Translations under genes and position numbers: made by a program | Assembly: GCA_964017185.1 (NCBI GenBank) | Contig: OZ024877.1 | Location: 7,604,006-7,668,005, forward strand | Origin: Rugalucina vietnamica | Lineage: Eukaryota; Mollusca; Bivalvia; Lucinida; Lucinidae | DNA length: 64,000 nucleotides | Reading direction: 5' to 3' | The notes under the pieces: model-generated | The model's database searches: none | The model's input: the letters and a program-made list of their open reading frames with translations, nothing else | Told to the model about the DNA's origin: nothing | Shown: piece after piece, positions 1 through 11,605 of the stretch | Numbering within the stretch: the first letter of the stretch is position 1 | Layout: each line of letters begins with the position of its first letter

Positions 1-253
1 GTAAACAAGAACTAAAAATTTATCTTTGCTAGCCAAATGACACTTGGACAGGGCTGGTTTTCCCATATTACGGACCCAAAAATGTAGATCGCAATTATTT
101 CGTATTATTTCCTATTCAGACAAATTAAAAGTGACTCTAGGGACGAAACAGTCGTTATCCGCCTAAAACGAGCAGCAAGCCTTCCACGAAACAAAAGGGA
201 AGTAAGCATGTATTATTTTGTCAAGTGTGTCCTATTCACTTTTTGCATAAAAT

Positions 254-475
254 GAGCCGCCCCATGGGAAAACCAACAATCTACATAGACGAAAACAAAG
301 ATGCAGTTTTCCGCGAAGCTGATCAGCGCCTTTGTTTTCGCTTCTCGGATAGTACATTTCCTCCTCTACCTAACTACAAAATTTCAAGCTTCTAGCCTGC
401 TTCTGTAGCTGTACAGGCCGGTTTGTGTCAGATCTGTTCAGAAACCACGTTGTTGGTTTTCCCACGAGGTGGCTC
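254..475 (+). mobile_element. MITE-A copy A1
   Basis: Family definition: ends GAGCCGCC and GGCGGCTC extend into imperfect inverted repeats of about 30 bp (…GGGAAAACCAACAAT). Near one end lies a hairpin whose arms read cagcttcgcggt/accgcgaagctg. The rest is unique DNA with no transposase. This copy is flanked by aaat on both sides. The left arm of its hairpin is largely deleted. Confidence 0.9.
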
Positions 476-642
476 AAATAATAGAATCAAAGCTAGAATA
501 ATATCCAAGCGTTCAAATAAAAAATGTTGGTACTATATATAAGGTCAAGGTTATCTGCGAGTAGTGTCTCCATGCCATGGACGTAAGGTATTGATTTTAA
601 TTAGCTTGTCTGACAGGTTATTATTATTTGTTTCAACCACAT

Positions 643-875
643 GAGCCTGTGCGTGAGAAAACCAACAATTTGGGTTCCGACCAGGCCCGACACAAACCGG
701 GCTGTACAGAGACAGAAGATGGTTAGAGGCTGGAAATTTTGGATTTAGAAAGTAGAGGAATTGTACTATTTGTGTAGCGAAAACAAAGGTGCTGATCAGC
801 TTCCCAGTTACTGCAAAGCTGATCTGCGATTTGCTTTCGCCTATGCAGATTGTTGGTTTTCCCAAGCCGTGGCTC
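643..875 (-). mobile_element. MITE-A copy A2 (GAGCCTGTGC subfamily)
   Basis: Begins gagcctgtgcgtgagaaaac and ends in gtggctc, with a 4-bp flanking duplication acat. The terminus differs from the main GAGCCGCC type and is shared with the copies at 31592 and 51122, which marks a subfamily. Confidence 0.88.
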
Positions 876-1056
876 ACATGACATAATTGGCTGAAATTAT
901 TTAGATAATTAGACATAATGAGTCTCGGGCTAAGATTTCTAATAAATGAGAAAAATTAAACGAAATCGAGCCCTCCGTCGGTGACATACCTTCCGCCCAT
1001 TCTTTTCTTTTTAGAATCAAATGGCGTGACCAATTTTCACATCCTGATTACTATTT

Positions 1057-1290
1057 GAGCCGCCACGTGGGAAAACCAACAATCTGCATGGGCGAAAACA
1101 AAGACGCAGATCAGCTTCGCGGTAACCGCGAAGCTGATCAGCGACTTTGTTTTCGCTACTCGGATAGTACAATTCCTCCTCTACTTAACTCCAAAATTTC
1201 AAGCTTCTAGCTCTTTTCTGTGCTTGTACAGGCCGGTTTGTGTCCGACCTGTTCGGAAACCACATTGTTGGTTTTCCCACGAGGCGGCTC
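1057..1290 (+). mobile_element. MITE-A copy A3, near-consensus
   Basis: Full length at 234 bp, with intact hairpin (about 1111-1142) and both termini. TSD is attt (1053-1056 and 1291-1294). It is one of the best reference copies in the window. Confidence 0.93.
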
Positions 1291-2844
1291 ATTTGAGGGT
1301 GACACCACCAGTCAATAAAATTTCGAGTCCAACCAGGTTTTACTCCAATCTGTCAGCTCGGCTATATTTTCAAAACTAGATAGATGATTTGCCCTGTACT
1401 AAAAATTGGAAGGATACTCTCTCCCACTCCCCCACCCCACCACCACCATGCACACACATACACCCCTTTATTCTTCGTAAATGTTTAGACCATGTTTTAT
1501 TAAGGCGTTGCTCATTAAGCAAAATTTAGATATAGTGATAAATTTTATGTGAAAGTTGTTTTAAATTTGAATAGATGGTATAGAAATTCATATTAAGCAT
1601 GCACCCAAGAAAAACAAATTGGGTCAAAATTTGCATTTTTTTAGTTTTATCCATGTATTCTCGCTACATGCTAAGTAAAAGGGAACTAAAAGTAACTTTT
1701 GTTGCATTTTTTTCCATTTGAGACCTACAGGCAGATCTCCTCTCTGGGATTTACAGGGGTTAATATAGTCATTAATGGTGCTAATGAAAGCTGACTGTCA
1801 CCAGCAAATTTTGTCAAGTGGCTGACTGTCAGTTGTCAATTCCTTTCCTATTCTTTGATTCACCTTAAATCGCCTTCAAAACTTCCTTTCTTTTAGAGGA
1901 TAGTCAAATTTCAGCGTACATTACATTTCTAAATTAGAATCAAGTTTAATTTATACATATCACCTGACGATGAATTGAGAATGTTTATTAATGTGTGAAA
2001 TGGAAATTTAATGATGAACATTACCGTAAGACATTAAATAGTTTTAGTATCTTGTTTTTAATATCAGCTGCAGAAAGCGTGACCCTGTATTATTGTACCC
2101 GAAATGAGTTATTCTTTATGCAGCGTTTTTTATTTTAATGAGGCCACTGATAGGGAAACTGAATTGGCTTAATATTTATATCAATTAGACCTTGAAAACA
2201 GAAAATCATACTTTAAAATATGGTTTAACCATACCATATTTAATCAGCATCCCGATGGCATTTCATATATTAAACTTTGACCATACAGTAAAAGTACTAC
2301 ATGATTGTACTGTTTGACAGTCTGTACTTCAAACAAGCCAAATTTCAAGCCCTGAAACCCATCATCCTGTATTCTGGACTGTGCTCCCTACATCTTACGA
2401 AAAACCCAGTATCGATGGAATGGTTCTCCACCATTGTCATAATATAAGCATTCAAAGCATGTAGAACAAAAGGTACTGAAAAATGGCTTCATTAAAAATA
2501 ATCATTGCTATTTTTGGTCTCTTTTTTAGTATTGTTTAGGCAGAAATTGAAATGCCAAAAAACAATACCGATAGCTAAATAATAATTTCTTTTTCATTGT
2601 TTTCAAAATTTTGCTTCAAAGTTCAATGCAACCTTAATTTTCTATGGCATTGTCTTAACTTTCCGTATCTAGTTATCCTTAATTACTATAGAATATTTTC
2701 GAAACCTACAATTGTCTGCCATCTTGAAAATTAGTTCAAAATTTTGAAAGACAATGAGTATAATTTGCTTCTACTGTTTCAAGTGAATTTTGTTCTTTGT
2801 CTATATCTCTGACGATGTTTGAATTCTGTCACTAATTATAATGT
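1291..2844. other. No element recognised
   Basis: AT-rich intron sequence. A short C/CA-rich patch (about 1426-1466) is the only compositional feature. No ORF of interest. Confidence 0.5.
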
Positions 2845-3080
2845 GAACCACCATGCAAGAAAACCGGTCTTCAGGACTTCCGACCAGGTTCGACACAAAC
2901 CGAGCTGTACAAGCACAGAAGCTGGCTAGAGACTGAAAATTTTTGGATTTGGAAAGTAGAGTAATTGTACTATCCGGATAGCAAAAACAAAGGCACTGAT
3001 CAGCTTCGCAATTACTGCGAAGCTGATATGCACCTTTGTTTTTGCATATGCAAAATATTGGGTTCCTCATGACGTGGCCT
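2845..3080 (-). mobile_element. MITE-A copy A4, diverged
   Basis: Termini have decayed (gaaccacc … ggcct). The hairpin (about 2997-3030) is present with mismatches. No clean TSD remains, so it is an older insertion. It carries the accggtcttc type terminal sequence. Confidence 0.85.
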
Positions 3081-4031
3081 AATGATAATGTGCATTATTC
3101 TATCCGCTCGTTTTGAATGCTTTTAACTTAATTAGGACAATTAGTTAGAAATGGCAGCACTGTACAACATAGCAAAAGATTGCTATCGGGACAAAACAAA
3201 AATTACAAATCTGATGGGTCGAAAATGCTCATTTTCTATTAATTCATGACAAGTGAAAGTACTCCAAAACACAGTTCCGATCCAGATATTTGCAAAACCT
3301 CTTGCACTGTTTCTCACACCCAAACACTGCTTTTGAGTGTCCAAGGACATTAATGTCTGATATGAAAGCTGTATGAAGACACACCTAGGACTATACTAAA
3401 AGCTTATATGATAATCAAACCATATAATTTTCAACATTTTCGCCAAAAGAAGCCTGTAGCCACACGACTAATGTTCTAGGGAGAAAAAAGTCATATTAAT
3501 CTAAGAAACTGACAGATATTTCTTGATCAATATGGCGGTCATTAATTTACAAGAAAATCTTCTATAGCAATTAAGGAAATGAATTTTGTCTGCTGGTAAT
3601 GATACTGTCGGCTTCTGTCGTTCTTGCTTTTAAAAAACTGAAAGACAAAATTTCTAGTCTGTCTGTAAAAATAAGGCATGTCCTTAACAATTAGTGTCCT
3701 CTGGTTGACATTCCGTAATTAGAGGGCATTGTTCCCTTTATTCAATTTCTTTGAGGTACACTCTGACTGGGTAATATGTCTGATCAAAAATTATTCATTT
3801 AGTTATTCCAAATGTGGTGCCGAGGCCTAGAGTGAACTGTGGATCCTTTTAAGTCTTAAGAATAGCTATGACATCTTCTGACGCAAGGGGTGATGTGTTT
3901 CAGTACAAGTTCTCAAACCTGATCAACTATTATTGCGTTCCCATGATGCCCCCCAAAAATTAGTCATAGGATATTGTTCTCGCTCAAATGAAATTGGCAA
4001 TACTCATCAATGTACAATAGGAATGTATTTT
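3081..4031. other. No element recognised
   Basis: AT-rich with no repeats matching other parts of the window and no coding signal. Confidence 0.5.
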
Positions 4032-4321
4032 TTTCAACCAGGCCCAGAGGTTATAAAACTTTTTTCATGCTCAGCTCAGCTGAGACTTAAATTTATCCTG
4101 CTCATAAATGTTAAAATGCCAACAATTGTTGGCATAAATGTTAAAATGCCAACAATTTTTGCATTTTAACATTTATTAGCAGGATAAATTACAGGATTTG
4201 GTGATCTAAACCTGAAATGTTGATTTATTTTGGCTATTTCAGTATTTATGAGCACTTTAAATTTCCAGCTCAGCTGAGCTGAGCATGAAAAAAGTTTTAT
4301 AACCTTGGGCCCAGATTGAAA
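4032..4321. mobile_element. MITE-C copy 1 (ggttataaaac ends)
   Basis: Inverted ends of about 45 bp: ccagaggttataaaactttt and aaaagttttataaccttggg, extended by tttcaacc/attgaaa and by ctcagctcagctgag. The centre holds a duplicated aaatgccaacaatt motif. No ORF. Confidence 0.87.
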
Positions 4322-4744
4322 GATAGTCCAAAACATATTCTTCAAAACATATTCTTTTGTAATTGTTTAAACAATTGCTCCAAAAAATCTAGTTCCATGT
4401 TCTGTGATGCTGTCATTTCGATGAGCAATATAGATCTAACACGCCAGAAAGCCATTATTTTACATTATATCACTCATTTATTCGTCTGGATTCAACTCTC
4501 GAGGGATTTCTTAAAATCTTTTGTTCCATTAAAATATCGGGATCCAAAATGATGCAAAGTATTTTCCCCCGTTTTATTACGATAACTTTGGTAGATATTG
4601 TATATATTTATGCTCCAATCATGTGAATATGGCATTATTTTGATTTCCAAAAGCAATTCACTGTTACGTAATATGGTTGTGGATTAAACTTTTTGAAAAT
4701 GATTTATTGTTTAAATGTTGCTTCAAAAGGGCCAAACATTATAT

Positions 4745-4975
4745 GAGCCGCAATGCGAGAAAACCTTTGAAAGTTTCGACCCGGCCCGACACAAACTGAC
4801 CTGTACAGTCCCAGAAGAAAGTTAGATGTTAGAAATTTTGGACATAAGTAGGGGAGGAATTGTACTTCACATGTAGCGAAAACAAAGGCCCTGATCAGCT
4901 TTGCAGTTACTGCCAAGCTGATCTGTGCCTTTGTTTTCGCATAGGCAAAAATCTGGTTTACTCATGACATGGCTC
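4745..4975 (-). mobile_element. MITE-A copy A5
   Basis: TSD is atat on both sides. The hairpin uses the variant loop agttact. The terminus adjoining the hairpin reads aaatctgg, as in the copies whose hairpin-side end is not the usual caacaatctg. Confidence 0.88.
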
Positions 4976-5040
4976 ATATAAGTCTGCAAGGTCTCCTGAC
5001 ATTTATATTTTCAGTGCTTACTTACACGTTTACAATTGCA

Positions 5041-5461
5041 CTTCAACCTCATTATAACCTGCCTCACTTAAATGCAGTTTTCAATATAACACACGGCCCC
5101 TGTGGCCGAGCAGTTAAGAGCACTGTTTCTTAATCACTCGATCATCTCACCGCTGTGTCTGGTGTGGATTCGAGCCCCGCACTGGCCACATATGAGACAA
5201 GCCAAGTCCTGCTTGCGTGTTTGTCAGGTGGTTTTTCTCGGGGTTCTCCCGTTTTATGCCCCACCTACAGATTGGCCCGTCTCATATGAGCTGAAATAAT
5301 CTTGAAAGGGATGTAAAACTGAAACAAATAAATATAACACAACAATGTCAACTGGCTTCCTACATCATTTTGATATAAATAAATAACTTCATCATATATT
5401 CACCTATAACAGGGTCTGCTTTTCTTTGAAGCTCAAAAATAGTGTTATAATGAGGTTGAAC
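5041..5461. mobile_element. Candidate TIR element containing a SINE
   Basis: Positions 5041-5058 (cttcaacctcattataac) are the inverse of 5444-5461 with one mismatch. The 237-bp SINE at 5094 lies between them, so the original element would have been about 170 bp. No TSD was resolved. Confidence 0.6.
5094..5330 (+). mobile_element. tRNA-derived SINE, full length
   Basis: The head carries a pol III A box (tggccgagcagttaagagc) and B box (ggattcgagcccc). A shared body (ggtggtttttctcggggttc, gtctcatatgagctgaaa) and the tail cttgaaagggatgtaaaact follow, ending in an A-rich stretch. The TSD is 11 bp, aatataacaca (5083-5093 and 5331-5341). Confidence 0.92.
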
Positions 5462-5549
5462 TGAGGTTGAGGTCTCCACCTGACCTGAACTGCCTCTTTA
5501 AAAACCTGGGCACCGACCATGACAGAGCACCCCAATACTAGAACCACAT

Positions 5550-5786
5550 GAGCCGCGACGCAAGAAAACCGGAATTTTGCCTATGCGAAAACAAAGACGC
5601 AGATCAGCTGTGCAGTAACTGCACAGCTGATCAGCGCCTTTGTTTTCACTGATCGGACTGTACAATTCCTCTTCTACTTAAATGCAAAATGTCAAGATTC
5701 TAGCTTTTGTCTGTGACTGTATATAGGCCGGTTTGTGTCGGACCTGGTCGGAAACCCTGAAGACCAGTTTTCTCTAGTCGCAGCTC
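5550..5786 (+). mobile_element. MITE-A copy A6 (GCGACGC subfamily)
   Basis: TSD is acat. The hairpin is the variant cagctgtgcagt/actgcacagctg, in which both arms carry matching changes relative to the common cttcgcgg arms. It shares this variant with the copy at 6519. Confidence 0.9.
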
Positions 5787-5986
5787 ACATGTAAGCTAAA
5801 CTATAAGCCTCCCTTAAAACTCCATGTATAAACAAGAAACAAAACAAAAAAATAAAATCAAACACACTTACATAAATGTAGAATACAATCATGTATTTTT
5901 TCACACACCAAACAGATGTGCAACTTATTCTTTGGTTTTTACTTTTATCCATTATCAGCTAACTAGTCTATAAAAGGCAATATAAT

Positions 5987-6192
5987 GAGCCCAGTTGTGG
6001 GAAAATATGTTCAGTGTTTCCGACAAGGTTTGACGCAATCCAGGCTGTGTGACCACAAAAGGTGGCTGGAAGCTAGAAATATTGTACTTAGAAAGAAGAG
6101 GGATTGTACTATCCTTGTCGCAAAAACAAAGGCGCCAATCTTTGCTTTTGTTTTCGCGTACGCAAAAAACAGGTTTTCACATAAAGTGCCTC
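5987..6192 (-). mobile_element. MITE-A copy A7, hairpin lost, between 17-bp direct repeats
   Basis: The body is diverged but recognisable. Most of the hairpin is missing. The copy is bracketed by an exact 17-bp direct repeat, ctataaaaggcaatata, at 5968-5984 and 6193-6209, instead of the usual 4 bp. Confidence 0.8.
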
Positions 6193-6518
6193 CTATAAAA
6201 GGCAATATATGATACGAGCTGTGCAATTCATAAAGAGGCTTTTGCTTTCTAAGATAATTAGAATTGTGCCTATGATAAGCATTAGCTGCTGTTTTAAGAG
6301 TTTACTACTTAATTTCTGTAAAACGGAATTTAAAAAAAGTAACTCAAAACTTGGTGCCCAGTGAATTCAAAAAATCTGTTTTGTCAGAAAAGCCGAGACT
6401 TACAATGTAGGACTCCATATAATTTTTCAATATGATCCAGACAGTAATCTATATTGATTCATAAAACAATACAGCCGCTGCCTCTAAGTGTTAAAGATGG
6501 TTGGCCCAAGACAAATGA

Positions 6519-6742
6519 AACCGGTTTTCTAAATATGCGAAAACAAAGACGCAGATCAGCTGTGCAGTAACTGCACAGCTGATCAGCGACATTGTTTTGG
6601 CTACACAGACAGTAAACTACCTCTTCTACTTAGATAAAAAATTTCAAGCTTCTAGCCTCCTTCTATGAGCATACAGGCCGGTTTGTGTCGGACCTGGTCT
6701 GAAACCCTCAAGCTTAAAAATTCTCGCGTCGGGGCTCAATTG
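6519..6742 (+). mobile_element. MITE-A copy A8 between imperfect 28-bp direct repeats
   Basis: The left terminus is eroded to gaaaccgg; the right ends ggggctc at 6737. The hairpin is of the cagctgtgcag type. Positions 6491-6518 and 6743-6770 form a direct repeat matching at 24 of 28 positions. Confidence 0.8.
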
Positions 6743-6927
6743 TTAAAGATGGCTGGTCAAAGACACATGAAGCAATCAATAATAATTAATATCTAAGGCT
6801 GCAAGAGAAAGAAAACATGTTACAGACATAATCAAATAAACAGTCGACTTGACAATTACGGATCAGCAAAAGGAAAATTAACTCATAAAAATCAATAGCG
6901 CAGTTATACGCTGGATATATATTATAT

Positions 6928-7165
6928 AAACCGCCGCATGGGAAAACCCAAAATTTGCATATGCGAAAACAAAGGCGCAGATCAGATTTGCAGTAACTGC
7001 GAAGCTGATCAGCGCCTTTGTTTTCGCTACACGGATAGTACAGTTCCCCTACTTTCTAAATCCAAAATTTCCAGCCTCTAGCCATCTTCTGTGACTGTAC
7101 AGCCCGGTTTGTGTCGGCGGACCTGGTCGGAAACCCAAATTGTTGGTTTTCTCACTCACAGTCTC
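6928..7165 (+). mobile_element. MITE-A copy A9
   Basis: TSD is at least atat; the flanks share nine bases (atattatat) at 6919-6927 and 7166-7174. Termini are aaaccgcc … gtctc, and a near-intact hairpin lies at about 6978-7012. Confidence 0.88.
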
Positions 7166-7314
7166 ATATTATATTATTGACTTTGGGTTAATGTTTCTGC
7201 AAAAGATAATGGAATTTCTGGAAGGTCTCTGATCCGTCAGACTCTTGTTCATTGTCACGTCATTGTCTACTGTGCTGACCACTGTCATCATTGTAGAAGT
7301 TTTATTTTCTATAT

Positions 7315-7595
7315 CATTTACGAAAACTTGCCCATGCAATAAACAGAGATTTTTTTAGCTTTAAAAATTGAAAATTTTTAGCTGAAAAAATTTTGATATT
7401 TTTCTTATTTTTGCTCAAAACATAGATTGTGGGTACACGTTAGAACCGCCTCTCTGAGGCGGTTCTAACGAGTACCCACAATCTATGTTTTGGAGCAAAA
7501 ATAAGAAAAATAGGTATACCCCTGCATACCCCAGTTTTGCTATGTAAAAAATGGGTTTAAGGGGGTAGTCATTGCACGGACATGTTTTCCTGATG
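7315..7595 (+). mobile_element. MITE-B copy B1
   Basis: Family definition: imperfect ends cgaaaacttgcccatgcaat and attgcacggacatgttttcc…gatg. In the centre is a long palindrome in which gcaaaaataagaaaaat, acatagattgtgggta and gttagaaccgcctc pair with their complements. No ORF of note. Possible 7-bp duplication tcattta at 7314-7320 and 7596-7602 if the element starts at 7321; other copies do not confirm a TSD length. Confidence 0.88.
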
Positions 7596-7602
7596 TCATT
7601 TA

Positions 7603-8733
7603 ATGTTCATTGTTCTTTTATTTCAAAAGAATTAGAGTGAGGGAACTTTACAGAAATAAGCATATATAAACATATGTATTTCAGACCAGGGGGCAATTAC
7701 ACAAGAAAGGAATTAATTAAATTAATAACAACTGTATCTAAAAAAAATAATTGAAAACAACTGATTACTTCAGATTTTGAAATATAAGTAATTAAATTAC
7801 ACTTTGATGCCTAAAACCAGTCAAAATTTATATAACAATTGTAATCAGATGTAACTAGAATGTAATCATGATTACATCATTTTTCAAATGTAATCAAATT
7901 ATGTGTAATCATAAAATACTGATTACTTCTTATTATGACTACAGATTACGAATATCCCAGGTCTGATGTATATACAAATGACATCCACAAGAATTTTCTC
8001 TTTTAACTTACTTTTTTTTTTTGTAATTCCTCAGTTGACTTTGTTACTTCCCTTTGCAGGCTCTTCGATGAGTGTATATTTTATGCAGTGTTAATAATGT
8101 AAGAACAAAGACAACCCAGTAAGATAAGGTTCATTATAGAAATTTTCCTAATTTCCATAAAAAGAATTCATATATTCTTCTTTTGTATAGTAATTAACTA
8201 AGCCAGACACATCTATTGATTTTCGGCAATCTAACAAGAGTTTCAATCCCACCTGCTATTATTAAAATCTTTTTTCTCTCGCTTCTTTGTCTATAAATGA
8301 TAGGCTTTAATTTTGTGACAGGACTCCAGAGAATACCCTCTTTTGGGCAGAATAATTTCAAGACATTTTCTTTTTTGTTTCTAAATGAAACTCAAGTTGC
8401 AACTCCCAGTAGCCAAGTTACTGCTTATATGTTTAAACTCGATACTGAATATCTATGTACCCAGAAATAAATACAAAATCATCTTCGAAAGTAACATTTA
8501 TCATAACTTCTACTGGTGCCTTATTAAACCTACATGGAAAATGAAAGGAAAAGAAAATTAGCTTCATTTATTTCAACCTTATAAGTGAAAAGTTAAATTA
8601 GTTTTGGTGACATAGTAAGCAGGTAGACCAAGTGACCAAGACAGACTTTGCAGAATGATATTATTATATTGGCATCAAAAAGAGACTCCTCTGCTTAATC
8701 CAGGAGACACTACAAGTCTCTAACACCCATGGA
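7603..8733. other. No element recognised
   Basis: Contains several spaced aattaca/tgtaatc motifs (7700-7960), perhaps a decayed simple repeat. Nothing coding. Confidence 0.45.
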
Positions 8734-9110
8734 TCACTCAGAGTATTTGCAATAAGGACAACTCCCCAAACTTTGTAATATGGATAACTCAAAAGTATTT
8801 GTAATAAGGACAACTCCAAGTATTTTATTTAAGTTAGCCCGAAATATAATTAGGACAACTCCAAAATATTTGTAATAATGCCAATAAAAAGTATTTGAAC
8901 TAAGAATAATTCCAAATATGTGTAGTTGTAATAAGGACAACTCGAAGTATTTGAAACAAGGACAGCTCAAAGTGTTTGTAATAACTACACCTCTAAGTAT
9001 TTATAACTAGAAAAACTCCAAATATTTTAAATAAAGACAACTCCATCAGACCCTCTTAATTTGCAATTTAATAATAAGCACAAATGCAAACTTTTCTTAA
9101 TAAGGACAAC
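8734..9110 (+). repeat. Degenerate minisatellite, about 26-bp unit
   Basis: The unit resembles aagtatttgtaataaggaca followed by actcc, repeated about 14 times with indels. A 78-codon minus-strand ORF in it is a by-product. Confidence 0.75.
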
Positions 9111-9544
9111 TCCATGTTTTGTAGCAAGGATGGGCATGATAGGTTAATGACATCACTGGGTCACAATAATTCCATCCTTAAAATGATCTATTTGCAAAGA
9201 GCAAGATCATTTAAAAGGGTGATCCATTTCTGTGATAGAAAACATCAGTATATATGATTTATTGGGCATTGTAATTATGAAACAGAGAATTAATTCCAAG
9301 ATTTGGATGATTCAAAGGATTCCTAAGAAACTAATCTATCATTAGAATGCTCAGGCGACATTGCAGAAAACCTGGTTTTTCCATGTATGCAAAAAAGTGC
9401 AGTAATGAGGAAGATGACCTGGGTCTTTATTTTCATCACATGGATGCTGACAATATATCCATCTATATCCTTATATGCAATTTCAAGCCTCCAGCAATTG
9501 TTTGAAGCCTGGAAGACAGGTTTTGGTTGTGTCATGTCTCATAT

Positions 9545-9779
9545 GAGCCGCGACGCGAGAAAACCGGTCTTCGAGGTTTCCGACCAGGTCCGACACAAAC
9601 CGGGCTGTACAAGCTCAGAAAAGAGCTAGAAGCTTGAAATTTCGGATTTAAGTAGAAGAGGAATTGTACTATCCGAGTAGCGAAAACAAAGGCGCTGATC
9701 AGCTTCGCGGTTACCGCGAAGCTGATCTGCGCCTTTGTTTTCGCATAGGCAAAAATCCGGTTTTGTCATGATGCGGCTC
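9545..9779 (-). mobile_element. MITE-A copy A10
   Basis: Clean full-length copy of the gcgacgcgagaaaaccggtc subfamily. The hairpin is perfect (about 9694-9727) and TSD is atat. A 3' scrap of another copy may lie at about 9825-9875. Confidence 0.92.
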
Positions 9780-9957
9780 ATATTTTCTGGCATTATAACC
9801 AGAATAATCATTTTCTCCTTTAAAGCAAGAAAACCTGTCTTTCGAGTAATCAACCAGGTCCCTTGTAGAGCCTGAATGATAAACACTAGCAAAACCTCAA
9901 AGCCTGCATATTTTCTGATGGCAAGAATGTCGAAAAATTCTTAAATAACTCAAATGG

Positions 9958-11605
9958 CACATCAAGCAGATTGTGCATTATGCTTAATTCATATCTGCCA
10001 TCTGCATAATGCTGACATTCATATCTGCCATCTGCATTATGCTGACATTTATATCTGTCATATGCATTAAGCTGACATTCATAACTGCCAATTGCATTAT
10101 GCTTACATTCATATCTGCCATCTGCATAATGCTGACATTCATGTCAGCTACAAAACACTGTCACATCAAGCAGATTGTGCATTATGCTGACATTCATATC
10201 ATCCATATCTGTCATATGCATTATGCTGACATTCATAATTGCCATCAGCATTATCTACCATCTGCATAAGGATGACATTAGTATCTGTCATATGCATAAT
10301 GTTGACATTCATATCTGTCATAATTATGCTGGCATTCATATCTGCCATCTGCATAATGCTGACATCCATATCTGTCATATACTTTATGCTGACATTCATA
10401 TCTGCCATCTGCATAATGCTGACACTCATACCTGTCATATACATTATGCTGACATTCATAACTGCCATCTGCATAATGCTGACATTAATATCTGTCATCT
10501 ACATAATGCTGACATGCATATCTGTCATCTGCATAATGCTGACATGCATATCTGTCATCTGCATAATGCTGACATTCATATCTGTCATCTGCACAATGCT
10601 GACATTCATATCTGTCATATGCCATCTGCATTATCTGCCATCTGCATAACACTGACATTTATATCTGTCATATGCATTATGCTGACATTCATAACTGCCA
10701 TCTGCATAATGCTAACCTTCATATCTGCCATCTACATAATGCTGACATTCATATGTCATCTGCATAATGCTGACATTAATATCTGCCATCTGCATTGTGC
10801 TGACATGCATAACTGCCACCTGTATAATGATGACATCCATATGACCATATCTGCCATCTGCATAATGCTGACATTAAAATCTGTTATCTGCATAATGCTA
10901 ACATTCATATCTGCCATTTACATTATGCTGACATTCTTAACTGCCATCTGCATAATGCTGACATTCATGTCATCTACAAAAAGCTGTCACATCAAGCAGA
11001 TTGTGCATTATGCTGACATTCATATATGTCATATGCATAATGCTGCCATTCATAACTGCCACCTGCATTATGCTGACATTCATATCTGTCATATGCATAA
11101 TGCTGACATTCATATCTACCATCTGCATAATGCTGACATTCATAACTACCATCTGCATAATGCTGACATGCATATCTGCGACATGCATAATGTTGGCATT
11201 CATAACTGCCATCTGTATTATGCTGACATTGATATCTGTCATATGCATAATGCTGACATTCATAACTGCCATCTGCATAATGCTGACATGCATATCTGCG
11301 ACAAGCATAATGTTGGTATTCATAACTGTCATCTACATTATGCTGACATGCATACCTGCCACCTACATAATACTGACATTCTTTTCTGCCATCTGCATAA
11401 TGCTGACATGCATATCTGTCATCTGCATATATATTTGCTATTATTAAAATCTGCCATCTGCAAATTACTGACATTCATATCTGCTATGTGAATAATGCTG
11501 ACATTCATATTTGTCATATGCATGATGCTGACATGCATATCTGCCATCTGCATAATGTTGACATTCATTTCTGCCATCTGCATTATGCTCACATTCAAAT
11601 GGATC
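9958..11605 (+). repeat. 1.65-kb minisatellite with 30-bp unit
   Basis: The unit is cataatgctgacattcatat followed by ctgccatctg, roughly 50 copies with point changes. A second marker, cacatcaagcagattgtgca, occurs at 9958, 10162 and 10988, and the last two share their preceding sequence as well, indicating a higher-order duplication of 826 bp. Because the unit is a multiple of three, several frames stay open. Confidence 0.93.

Noticed and set aside
10175-11491. 438-codon ORF
   Set aside because: It lies wholly in the 30-bp minisatellite, and overlapping frames on both strands are also open. No codon-position bias is evident by eye.
9958-11605. CRISPR-like array
   Set aside because: Repeat units are contiguous without unique spacers, and the context is eukaryotic.
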